Origin: NIOZ-UU13 sp964444135
GTDB lineage: Bacteria; Planctomycetota; Phycisphaerae; Sedimentisphaerales; Anaerobacaceae
Assembly: GCA_964444135.1 (NCBI GenBank)
Contig: CAYUFX010000007.1
Location: 26,759 to 90,758, forward strand
Length of the DNA: 64,000 nt
Direction: 5' to 3'
Made by a program: the position numbers and the translations under genes. Below, piece after piece: positions 8,009 to 15,788 of the stretch (position 1 is its first letter; each line of letters begins with the position of its first letter). The notes below the pieces were generated by a model. That model was not told the origin of the DNA. It ran no database searches and was given only the letters and a program-made list of their open reading frames with translations.

Positions 8009-9664
8009 ATGCGTACGATTTACCTGTACGGGCAACCCCGTGTGGTTGCCCTGAGAGCAGGCACGCAGGCCTGCCCCTACCTCGTTTGGATTCTGTTGTT
8101 TGGCCTTTTTGGGCTTATTGCAAACGGGGCTATCGCGGAAGAAGCCGGTTTTAAGCCAATCTTCGACGGCAAAACACTCGACGGCTGGAAAGCGCCGGAT
8201 ATGAGCTACTGGTTGGTCCAGGACGGTGCAATCACTGCTCGCTCCACGTCGCAGAATCCGGTGAAAACGAACCAATTCCTTGTATGGCAATTGGGCGAGC
8301 TGGACGACTTCGAGCTGAAGCTGAAGTATCGCATCAGCGGAACACCGGCGGCCAACTCCGGCATTCAGATTCGCAGTCGCGTCGAAGAGGATGGCCACGC
8401 CGCTGGCTACCAGGCTGATATCGACCTGGCCGGTCAATATGCCGGCGCGCTTTATGACGAGCAAGGCCGTGGGATGCTGGCAGAGCGGGGGCAAAAAACC
8501 ATCATCGGCTCCGACGGCAGCAAAACAAGCACATCACTCGGAGATTCGGACAGCTTGTTTGCAAATGTTAAAAAGGACGACTGGAACGACTATCACATCA
8601 TTGCCCGCGGCGGTCATATCATTCTTAAGCTCAATGGTAAAGTTACTGCTGAGGTAATTGATAACGACCGGAAACAGCGAGAGCTTTGGGGTGTGCTGGC
8701 GTTACAGTTGCACGCGGGGCCGCCGATGATTGTGCAATTTAAGGACATTCACCTTCAACGGTTGAAATTGCAGGAGAGGAAAAAGATAGTTTTGGTAGCC
8801 GGCCCGCGCAGCCACGGTTACGGCGCCCACGAGCACAACGCCGGCTGCTTACTGCTGGCAAAATCACTGAACGAGAGTATGCCCGGCGTTTATGCCACGG
8901 CATACCTTAACGGCTGGCCAAAAGAACCGACCGCCTTCGATAATGCCGATGCGATTGCAATTTACTGTGACGGCGGCGGAGGGCACGTCGTTATGCAGCA
9001 CCTTGAGCAAGTGGACAAATTAGCCAAAAAGGGCGTAGGCATAGCCACTCTCCACTATGCGGTCGAGGTGCCCAAGGGTAAGCCTGGTGATTATATGCTT
9101 AGCTGGACCGGCGGGTACTACGAGACGTACTGGTCGGTCAATCCACACTGGAAGGCTGAATTTAAGACACTTCCCAAACATCCCATCACCCGCGGCGTCA
9201 GGCCTTTTGCGATAGATGATGAATGGTACTATCACATGCGCTTCGTCGAGAATATGGAAAATGTAACGCCGATCCTGACCGCGATTCCACCGGATAGCAC
9301 TCGCAGGAAAGGGAACGATGCTCACGGCGCCAATCCGCACGTTCGTGCGCGCATGGGCATGCCGGAGCATGTCGCCTGGGCGTATGAAAGGCCCCCGCGT
9401 CTTCTTGTCGAAGACAAGAGCGGGGGCGGACGAGGCTTCGGCTTCACCGGCGGACACTGGCACTACAACTGGGCGCATAACGATTTTCGAAAACTTGTGC
9501 TAAACGCATTGGTCTGGATTGCCGGGGCCGAGGTGCCGCCTGATGGTGTGCCGTCAAAGACCCCGTCCATCGAGGAGCTTGAAGCGAACCAGGACTATCC
9601 GAAGTCAAAGAGCTGGAATCGAGAAAAAATCCGGAAGATGATTGAGCAATGGAATCGGCCGTAA
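8009..9664 (+). CDS. Secreted DUF1080 (3-keto-disaccharide hydrolase type) and ThuA fusion protein
   Basis: Two exported domains. Residues about 50-250 are DUF1080, a beta-jelly-roll ('FKPIFDGKTLDGWK', 'ANSGIQIRSR', 'DDWNDYHIIARG'), a family linked to cleavage of 3-keto-glycosides and glycan binding. Residues about 258-510 are ThuA ('KKIVLVAGPRSHGYGAHEHNAG', 'ATLHYAVEVPKGKPGDYML', 'PHWKAEFKTLPKHPITRGV', 'GFTGGHWHYNW'). Two parts look interrupted by repeats: the signal peptide carries an extra 19 codons (DNA 8026-8082), and 'YERP...GRGFGFTGGH' carries an extra 10-11 codons from a palindrome at 9391-9427. Without the first, the start reads MRTIYLVWILLFGLFGLIA, an ordinary signal peptide. Fusion of both domains fits a joint task on the same sugar. 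Confidence 0.85.
   Translation: MRTIYLYGQPRVVALRAGTQACPYLVWILLFGLFGLIANGAIAEEAGFKPIFDGKTLDGWKAPDMSYWLVQDGAITARSTSQNPVKTNQFLVWQLGELDDFELKLKYRISGTPAANSGIQIRSRVEEDGHAAGYQADIDLAGQYAGALYDEQGRGMLAERGQKTIIGSDGSKTSTSLGDSDSLFANVKKDDWNDYHIIARGGHIILKLNGKVTAEVIDNDRKQRELWGVLALQLHAGPPMIVQFKDIHLQRLKLQERKKIVLVAGPRSHGYGAHEHNAGCLLLAKSLNESMPGVYATAYLNGWPKEPTAFDNADAIAIYCDGGGGHVVMQHLEQVDKLAKKGVGIATLHYAVEVPKGKPGDYMLSWTGGYYETYWSVNPHWKAEFKTLPKHPITRGVRPFAIDDEWYYHMRFVENMENVTPILTAIPPDSTRRKGNDAHGANPHVRARMGMPEHVAWAYERPPRLLVEDKSGGGRGFGFTGGHWHYNWAHNDFRKLVLNALVWIAGAEVPPDGVPSKTPSIEELEANQDYPKSKSWNREKIRKMIEQWNRP
8021..8082. repeat. Double-hairpin element inserted in a signal-peptide coding region
   Basis: Two hairpins (GGGCAACC 8030-8037 with GGTTGCCC 8044-8051; GCAGGC 8057-8062 with GCCTGC 8069-8074) lie between direct repeats TACCT at 8021-8025 and 8078-8082. 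Removing 57 bp (19 codons) restores a standard signal peptide in frame. Confidence 0.75.
9391..9427. repeat. GC-rich palindromic element inside the DUF1080-ThuA gene
   Basis: GCCCCCGC at 9391-9398 pairs with GCGGGGGC at 9420-9427; an inner hairpin CTTGTC-GAA-GACAAG lies at 9404-9418. It is read in frame as PRLLVEDKSGG between the ThuA motifs YERP and GRGFGFTGGH, which are normally adjacent. Confidence 0.8.
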
Positions 9665-9752
9665 CAGGAAGACCCATTTTGCAAATATCGGCACCGACAC
9701 ACTGCCGGCCCATCCTCAAAACAAGGCCGAAAAAAACAGTAGCTTAGCTTCC

Positions 9753-10268
9753 TCATTGTGTGTCTTCGGGTTTTACTTTTATCGTAATCTCACCAACTTT
9801 AACTGTACCAGCGGTAAACTTCCATATTTCAACATCCCAGGCCTCGAGATAAAGTTTCAATTCTTCCCAGCCAGTGCCGCCCTGGATTGTATTAACACCA
9901 TTCTCCCAGTAAAGATTCATTTCTTTCAGCATATCCTCATCGCCGCCACTCTTGTTTAACGATGCACTAAATATTGCCGGATAGTTGGCTCTTACCTTGA
10001 TTGTCACGCAGCCTTCGTAGCACGGGAAGTCTGTAGTGGCGTTCCTGCCGATATCTCCGCAGGGTACCTGTTCCAGCTTGATTTTGTAGTCCCCGCACTT
10101 CTCCAGTTGTACAAAATGACCCACTTCCATAGACACAGGAAACGTGCAGATGTCAACCGGTTCGTACTCGTACTTTACCTCCTTGTTCATCTCCTCTGGC
10201 TTGGTGACGGCATAGACAACCCCAACCACAGCCAGACCTATCAATACTACTCTGTAAGCGTTTTTCAT
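9753..10268 (-). CDS. Hypothetical exported or membrane-anchored protein
   Basis: I do not recognise the family. 171 aa: an N-terminal hydrophobic segment (residues 4-20, 'YRVVLIGLAVVGVVYAV') would act as signal or anchor. The rest is beta-rich, with three cysteine pairs or near-pairs ('CTFPVSMEVG', 'CGDYKIKL...CGDI', 'CYEGCVTIKV') that suggest disulfides or metal binding outside the cytoplasm. The C-terminus alternates charged and aliphatic residues, as in a small beta-sandwich. GAAGGAG upstream of the ATG supports a real gene. It converges on the DUF1080-ThuA gene and diverges from the transglutaminase gene. Confidence 0.6.
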   Translation of the reverse strand: MKNAYRVVLIGLAVVGVVYAVTKPEEMNKEVKYEYEPVDICTFPVSMEVGHFVQLEKCGDYKIKLEQVPCGDIGRNATTDFPCYEGCVTIKVRANYPAIFSASLNKSGGDEDMLKEMNLYWENGVNTIQGGTGWEELKLYLEAWDVEIWKFTAGTVKVGEITIKVKPEDTQ

Positions 10269-10622
10269 CTCTCTTCTCCTTCACAAATATCCGAATCATT
10301 TAATACAGAACGCTACTAACTTATCTACAACCCTGATATGGAACAAGACTTCCCTCCTTGGAATATGAAATACCAAAGATGACTTCTCTAATATTAGACT
10401 CTTACCGATTAGAAAATATTACAGTTTTTTTAAAAAGTTATGAAATGTATTGATACGAGGCTTTAAGTCTGCCATAGGCATGATATTTACATATTATAAC
10501 AAGTTTTCAACCAAATTCAACCAAAAACGCTGACAAGTAAAAAAATCAAAAAATGAAAAAATTTTATGTATTGACGGAAATAGTATATATGCCTTTAATT
10601 ATTTCGCTTACAGGAGAACATT
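10269..10622. other. AT-rich divergent spacer
   Basis: A divergent intergenic region between a minus and a plus gene, markedly AT-rich (poly-A and poly-T runs near 10420-10560) compared with flanking genes. It should hold promoters for both sides. Apart from the -35/-10 candidate at 10571-10599, no defined motif is seen. Confidence 0.45.
10571..10599 (+). promoter_or_regulatory. Candidate promoter for the transglutaminase lipoprotein gene
   Basis: TTGACG at 10571-10576 and TTTAAT at 10594-10599 with 17-bp spacing, 24 bp before the start codon and just before the CAGGAGA ribosome site. Visual prediction only. Confidence 0.35.
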
Positions 10623-10690
10623 ATGAGAAAGCTATTATTAATCTCAATTATGGTCGTTGCAGGATGTAATCAATACCGTGGCGATAAATC
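10611..10690 (+). repeat. Duplicated ribosome-site plus lipoprotein-signal cassette, copy 1
   Basis: 80 nt covering the ribosome site, start codon and first 22 codons. It matches 12981-13060 without gaps at roughly 80 percent or more identity, while the mature proteins that follow are unrelated. Confidence 0.8.
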
Positions 10691-12926
10691 TTCTGTCAGA
10701 GACGAGGCGACGAAAACTCCGCCCGCATCCGGCATCGTTTACAGGAATCCTCGCGTGTATAACGTAGACTATTCTTTTGAGATGACTCCCGACCCGAACA
10801 TTATAGACCGAACTAAAGACCTTAAGGTGTGGATACCCATGCCACGAGAATGGGATTCTCAAAAGGCGGTGAAGATTATTTCCGTCCAGCCGGAACCGCA
10901 CGCCCGATACGTCGATCCCGAATATGGAAACCCAATGCTCTTCTGGGATTTCGGCAAAGGACCAGAGCAGTCTTACTACAAGGTGGACATCAAATTCCGT
11001 CTGGAATCGTATGACGTCAGCGTGGAGGTTGACCCGAACCGGGTAGGTTCCTACGACAAAACGAGCAAGGAGTATGCCCTCTATACCCGAAGCACCCATA
11101 CTATCCATATCACGCCGAAGATAAGAGAACTGGCCCGGGAGGCAGTAGGCGATGAAACCAATCCGTATCTGCAGGCCCAGCGTATCGTCAAATTCGTCAG
11201 AAAGAAAATGCGCTTCAAGCGTCTCGACTTCGAGCGAGGCAGAGGAATCGACTGCCTGCTGGCCTATCCGGTCGTTGATGAGAAAACAGGACAGGAGTAT
11301 TATGAGGGCTGCTGCAACCAGTTTGCGACTCTGATGGTGGCTTTGTGCCGTGGGGTTGGCATACCTGCAAGGTGCGTTTTCGGATACGTCGGCTGGAATC
11401 CGTGGATCGAGCCGAACGATGTAAAGGCACAGTTCCCGTTCGAGACGAAACTGTCACCGGACGGCTTGGCCGCGGGGCAATGCTATGGTGGACTCGTGCC
11501 TCATATGTGGAGCGAGTTCTTTATTCCCAACTATGGCTGGATTCCCGCCGATGCCAACTATGGCAGGATCGGACACCAACGCAATCGAACATGGCTCATG
11601 AGCAAAGGGCGCGATATCCTGCTTGGGCCGGGTGCTCCGCCGCAAGACGGTGAGGGTTATGGCGCGCAATGGGTCGCCCTGCACGACGGGAGAGCAGACA
11701 CGCTGTTCAACGGGGTGGAGAACATCGCCAAAATACGGACGATCAAGGTCACGATCCTACACCATTCGGAACCATTCCCCGCCGATGGACTGGCAGATTA
11801 TCTGGAGAATCTTTTTCCCTCAGAGGAAGCAGAGAACGATCTTAGGCATTGGCGTCAAAAAGCCTTGCGTTGGCCCTCTTACTTGGCACGAAGTTCCATG
11901 CCCGACGCTTTGAATGTGGAGCAATTCTACAAAGATTATCCACAGGCCAAAGAAGCCAGGGAAGCTTTCGTCTGCCACATGCTGCGCAGACACTTGGGCG
12001 ATGAAACGTTCTTTCAGCTTGTCAAGACGTATGTAGACCTGCGACAGAAATCCGGCCAGGCCGTACCGACAAGCCGCTTCCAGGAACTCGCTGAAGATAT
12101 TTCCGGACAATCATTGGGCTGGTTCTTTAGCCAATGGGTACGTACTATCGAACTGCCCCGGCTCAAATTTGACGGGGTCTCAGCCAGGAAAGATAAAGAC
12201 GGCTGGCACGTTCAAGGACGTCTTTTACAGTCAGGCGACTCTATCTTCCGGCTGCCGATTGAACTTGCTATTGATACGAAAAACGGAAGAGAAAAACAGA
12301 GACTCTGGATGGACAGCGAGGCTGTCGATTTCGATTTTCGTACACGAGATGAGCCCCGAAAACTTGTAGTCGATCCTGACTATGAGATTCTCAAGGTTCA
12401 AAGGATGGCTCCACGGTTTTGGTGGTTTTGGGATATGTACCCGAAAGTCATTATAGTCTATGGAACCTCAGGGGAGACCGAGGCGAACAAGACTGCCGTT
12501 GAACGTTTCAATAGCGACTATCTTGGCTTAGACCATGGGATCATCAAGGCCGATACCGACGTGAATGACACCGATCTGAAGGCCAAGTGCGTCTTTCTTA
12601 TTGGCAGGCCAGAAACCAACAGGGTCGTTCAACAGTTCAAAGACCGTTTTCCTGTGAAATTCGACGGCAGCAAGTTCACCTGGCAGGGTGTAATGTATGA
12701 CAAACCAACACAGGGAGTAGCCCAGATTATTGGAAATCCCAATCACGCCCAAGGTCTAATGATCATGTATGCTAGCCTGAGCCCGGAGGCGACGCTGAAG
12801 TTCTGCGATTTGTACTTGTATGATGCGGATAGGTCTTACATCATTTTCGATGGTGACAAGCAGTTAACTACGGGCGATTGGGAAGATGTGGACAGTAACT
12901 TGTATTGGAATTTCGATACTCATTAA
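10623..12926 (+). CDS. Transglutaminase-like lipoprotein with C-terminal peptidase-M1-like region
   Basis: Lipoprotein signal ends at lipobox VAGC (Cys15). Residues about 45-145 form a beta-rich N-domain of the kind preceding bacterial transglutaminase cores. The core (about 165-315) has the papain-like triad: Cys230/231 in 'YEGCCNQFATLMVALCRGVGIPAR', His294 in 'PHMWSEFF' and Asp310 in 'WIPADANYG'. These proteins cleave or modify amide bonds outside the cell. Residues about 430-520 ('VCHMLRRHLGDETFFQLVKTY', 'ISGQSLGWFFSQWV') resemble the helical end of M1 aminopeptidases, but the HEXXH zinc site is absent. The last 150 residues are beta/alpha and unassigned. Its ribosome site and signal peptide closely match those of the next gene. 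Confidence 0.75.
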   Translation: MRKLLLISIMVVAGCNQYRGDKSSVRDEATKTPPASGIVYRNPRVYNVDYSFEMTPDPNIIDRTKDLKVWIPMPREWDSQKAVKIISVQPEPHARYVDPEYGNPMLFWDFGKGPEQSYYKVDIKFRLESYDVSVEVDPNRVGSYDKTSKEYALYTRSTHTIHITPKIRELAREAVGDETNPYLQAQRIVKFVRKKMRFKRLDFERGRGIDCLLAYPVVDEKTGQEYYEGCCNQFATLMVALCRGVGIPARCVFGYVGWNPWIEPNDVKAQFPFETKLSPDGLAAGQCYGGLVPHMWSEFFIPNYGWIPADANYGRIGHQRNRTWLMSKGRDILLGPGAPPQDGEGYGAQWVALHDGRADTLFNGVENIAKIRTIKVTILHHSEPFPADGLADYLENLFPSEEAENDLRHWRQKALRWPSYLARSSMPDALNVEQFYKDYPQAKEAREAFVCHMLRRHLGDETFFQLVKTYVDLRQKSGQAVPTSRFQELAEDISGQSLGWFFSQWVRTIELPRLKFDGVSARKDKDGWHVQGRLLQSGDSIFRLPIELAIDTKNGREKQRLWMDSEAVDFDFRTRDEPRKLVVDPDYEILKVQRMAPRFWWFWDMYPKVIIVYGTSGETEANKTAVERFNSDYLGLDHGIIKADTDVNDTDLKAKCVFLIGRPETNRVVQQFKDRFPVKFDGSKFTWQGVMYDKPTQGVAQIIGNPNHAQGLMIMYASLSPEATLKFCDLYLYDADRSYIIFDGDKQLTTGDWEDVDSNLYWNFDTH

Positions 12927-12980
12927 TCCATTCAATTGACGACGAATTAACAATGAGAAGTCACTTGTTAATTATGCTTT

Positions 12981-13060
12981 CAGGAGAACATTATGAGAAG
13001 GTTATTGTTAATCTCAATTATGGTCGTTGCGGGATGTAATTTATATTCCGGTGATAAATC
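12981..13060 (+). repeat. Duplicated ribosome-site plus lipoprotein-signal cassette, copy 2
   Basis: Second copy of the 80-nt cassette (see 10611-10690), fused here to a GH116 enzyme. Similarity ends at codon 22-23, soon after the lipid-anchored cysteine. Confidence 0.8.
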
Positions 13061-15677
13061 ATTTGCCGAGGAGAAGGTAACAGTAGTTCGGGTAAAGACG
13101 GAAGCGGCTGATTACGAAAACTGGCCGATTCTAAAACGCTACGACCAGGACCATCTTGGCCGAATTGCCCTTCCCTTGGGTGGCATCGGCACAGGAACCG
13201 TTTCTTTGGGCGGGCGGGGCGACCTTCGAGACTGGGAGATTATGAACCGTCCGGCCAAAGGGTTTGTGCCGCTAATGGGACGTTCAGGTCCATTCTTTGC
13301 ACTTTTTACTAAAACAGTCGATGGACAAACTGTAACCAGAGCAATTGAAGGGCCGATTGAGCTCTCGGATTACGAAGACAGCCACGGCAGTTCGGTGCCC
13401 AACCACGGCCTGCCGCGTTTTCGCAAGTGTTCGTTCGCTGCCGCCTATCCTTTTGGACAGGTAATGCTTTCTGATCCGGACGTGCCGGTGGACGTGCTCA
13501 TCAAGGCTTTCAACCCGCTTATACCCGGCGACACCGAGGCCAGCGGCATACCCATAGCTGTCCTGCGGTATATGCTTCACAATAAAACTGACAAGTCGGT
13601 AACCGCCTCTGTCTGCGGTAGCATGCCCAACTTCATTGGCATTGACGGTTCGGGTAATACGAAGGATTGGAAGGGCGACCTTGTAGCAGTCGGCGGCAAG
13701 GCCAACCACAATCATTTCCGCAAAGGCCAAAATGTGCAGGGTATCTTTATGGATTCCGAGGGGGTGGCCCCGAGAGCGGAGCAGTGGGGCACGATAGCGC
13801 TGACCACCCCCCGCCGTTTTGCTTCGCAAAGCGAAAAAGCGGGGGCCCAGACCGGCGTTAGTTACCGCACGGCTTGGATTCGACAGGCCTGGGGCAGCTC
13901 CGTGCTCGATTTTTGGGATGACCTCAGCGATGATGGGAAACTTCAAAAGCGCGAAGCTACAGGCGAAGATACGCCAATGGCCTCGCTTGCCGTCGAAGTG
14001 GAACTGCCGCCACGAGGGATAGAGGAAGTAACATTTTTACTCACCTGGCATTTTCCGAACCGTCAGACCTGGACTCCAAAAGGCAACGAGCAGGACCGTA
14101 TCGGCAACTACTATACCACACAATACAGCGATGCCTGGGATGTAGCTGAGAAGGTTGCGCCACAGCTTGCAAAGCTGGAGGAGGCAACGGTCAGCTTTGT
14201 ACGTACCTTCCTGCAGAGCAATCTGCCTGAGGTAGTAAAAGAGGCGGCGCTTTTCAATATCAGCACGCTGCGAACCCAAACCTGCTTTCGCACGGATGAC
14301 GGACGGTTCTACGGCTGGGAAGGTTGCAGCAACAGAAGAGGCTGCTGTCACGGCTCGTGCACCCACGTCTGGAATTACGAGCAGGCTGCGGCTTTTCTCT
14401 TCGGAAATCTGGCCTGCTCGATGCGCAAGGTCGAGTTCGCCCACGCTACGGATGAGAATGGCCTGATGAGCTTTCGTGTCAGTCTGCCGCTCGAGCATGC
14501 TCAGGATTTTGGCAAGGCCGCAGCCGATGGCCAGATGGGGTGCATTATGAAGATGTACCGCGACTGGCAGCTATCCGGAGACGACCAGATGCTAAAGAAC
14601 CTTTGGCCGCACGTAAAAAGGGCGCTTGAATTCTGCTGGATTGAGGGCGGCTGGGACGCCGACCGCGACGGCGTGATGGAAGGCTGTCAGCACAACACGA
14701 TGGATGTGGAGTACTATGGCCCCAATCCGCAGATGGGTGTGTGGTATTTAGGTGCATTGCGGGCAGCGGAAGAGATGGCCCGTTATCTTGGTGAGGATGA
14801 TTTCGCCGCCACCTGCCGGGACCTCTTCAAGCGGGGCAGTGTTTGGATAGATAACAATCTTTTCAATGGCCGGTACTACGAGCACCAGATTCGCCCGCCA
14901 AAGGATAAGTCGCAGATAGCACCCAGTCTGCTCATCGGAATGGGAGCAAAAGACCCAACCAAACCTGATTATCAGCTCGGCTCGGCCTGCCTTGTTGACC
15001 AGCTTGTAGGCCAGTATATGGCTCACGTGTGCGACCTTGGATACCTGCTCAAGCCGGCCAATGTCCGCAAAACGCTGCTGGCCATTATGAAGTACAATCT
15101 CAGGAAGGGCCTGTACGGACATTTCAACTGTATGAGGAGCTTTGCTTTGGGAGATGAGTCGGTACTGCTAATGGCCAGCTATCCAAAGGACCGTCCGAAG
15201 AATCCTTTTCCATACTTCACCGAGGTGATGACGGGCTTCGAGTACACCGCGGCTGTGGGTATGCTGTACGAAGGCCAGGTGGACGACGGGCTTGAGTGCA
15301 TCAGGAACATCCGCGACAGATACGATGGCCGCAAGCGCAGCCCCTTCGACGAGGCTGAGTGCGGCCACCACTATGCCCGCGCTATGGCCAGTTGGGCGGC
15401 TGTGCTTGCAATGACCGGGTTTGGTTATTCCGGTGTCGAAAAAACAATGACTTTTGCCGCTCAGGATGGCAGCTTCTTCTGGTCAAATGGTTATGCCTGG
15501 GGAACCTGTTCTCTCAAAAAGACTCGGAAAGACATTAAAGTTGAGCTGTCGGTTTTACATGGCCAATTGCCTCTTTCGAAGTTTATCCTCCGTAATTTCG
15601 GTGATATACAATTTGAAAAGACCCTGCTAATCAAAGCGGGGCAGAAGGTTAAATTTAGCGTCCCGCAAGGTGAGTAG
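12993..15677 (+). CDS. GH116-family (GBA2-like, DUF608) glycoside hydrolase lipoprotein
   Basis: Exported lipoprotein (Cys15). The N-terminal beta-sandwich carries the GH116 hallmark 'IALPLGGIGTGTVSLGGRGDLRDWEI', and the (alpha/alpha)6 catalytic domain spans about 440-830, with 'WEGCSNRRGCCHGSCTHVWNYEQA', 'DGVMEGCQHNTMDVEYYGPN' and 'GFEYTAAVGMLYEGQVDDGL'. Characterised members are beta-glucosidases, beta-xylosidases or glucosylceramidases; the substrate here cannot be told. A palindromic element (13808-13845) adds about a dozen codons in the N-domain. The stop codon TAG lies within a GTGAGTAGTGAGTGG repeat. It is likely co-transcribed with the upstream transglutaminase gene. Confidence 0.85.
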   Translation: MRRLLLISIMVVAGCNLYSGDKSFAEEKVTVVRVKTEAADYENWPILKRYDQDHLGRIALPLGGIGTGTVSLGGRGDLRDWEIMNRPAKGFVPLMGRSGPFFALFTKTVDGQTVTRAIEGPIELSDYEDSHGSSVPNHGLPRFRKCSFAAAYPFGQVMLSDPDVPVDVLIKAFNPLIPGDTEASGIPIAVLRYMLHNKTDKSVTASVCGSMPNFIGIDGSGNTKDWKGDLVAVGGKANHNHFRKGQNVQGIFMDSEGVAPRAEQWGTIALTTPRRFASQSEKAGAQTGVSYRTAWIRQAWGSSVLDFWDDLSDDGKLQKREATGEDTPMASLAVEVELPPRGIEEVTFLLTWHFPNRQTWTPKGNEQDRIGNYYTTQYSDAWDVAEKVAPQLAKLEEATVSFVRTFLQSNLPEVVKEAALFNISTLRTQTCFRTDDGRFYGWEGCSNRRGCCHGSCTHVWNYEQAAAFLFGNLACSMRKVEFAHATDENGLMSFRVSLPLEHAQDFGKAAADGQMGCIMKMYRDWQLSGDDQMLKNLWPHVKRALEFCWIEGGWDADRDGVMEGCQHNTMDVEYYGPNPQMGVWYLGALRAAEEMARYLGEDDFAATCRDLFKRGSVWIDNNLFNGRYYEHQIRPPKDKSQIAPSLLIGMGAKDPTKPDYQLGSACLVDQLVGQYMAHVCDLGYLLKPANVRKTLLAIMKYNLRKGLYGHFNCMRSFALGDESVLLMASYPKDRPKNPFPYFTEVMTGFEYTAAVGMLYEGQVDDGLECIRNIRDRYDGRKRSPFDEAECGHHYARAMASWAAVLAMTGFGYSGVEKTMTFAAQDGSFFWSNGYAWGTCSLKKTRKDIKVELSVLHGQLPLSKFILRNFGDIQFEKTLLIKAGQKVKFSVPQGE
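13808..13845. repeat. GC-rich palindromic element inside the GH116 gene
   Basis: CCCCCGC at 13808-13814 pairs with GCGGGGG at 13839-13845, with an inner partly palindromic TTTTGCTTCGC/GCGAAAA part. It shares its first 23 nt with the pepA element in inverse orientation, but translates in a different frame (RRFASQSEKAGA here). Confidence 0.85.
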
Positions 15678-15678
15678 T

Positions 15679-15740
15679 GAGTGGAAAGTGACTAAAATGA
15701 CACCTTTGCTGTCACTTTAGGCACTCCAAACTTTAGTTCA
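15679..15740. repeat. Short interspersed repeat after the GH116 gene
   Basis: GTGACTAAAATGACACCTTT, then GCTGTCACTTTAGGCACTCC and AACTTTAGTTCACTT. It matches the end portion of the repeat at 1202-1385 and the cluster at 39190-39262. Several units are inverted copies of GTGCCTAAAGTGA. Confidence 0.65.
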
Positions 15741-15788
15741 CTTATTAAGCGTGGGAAAACCAATTTATTCTAATAAGGCGGGTTCAAA

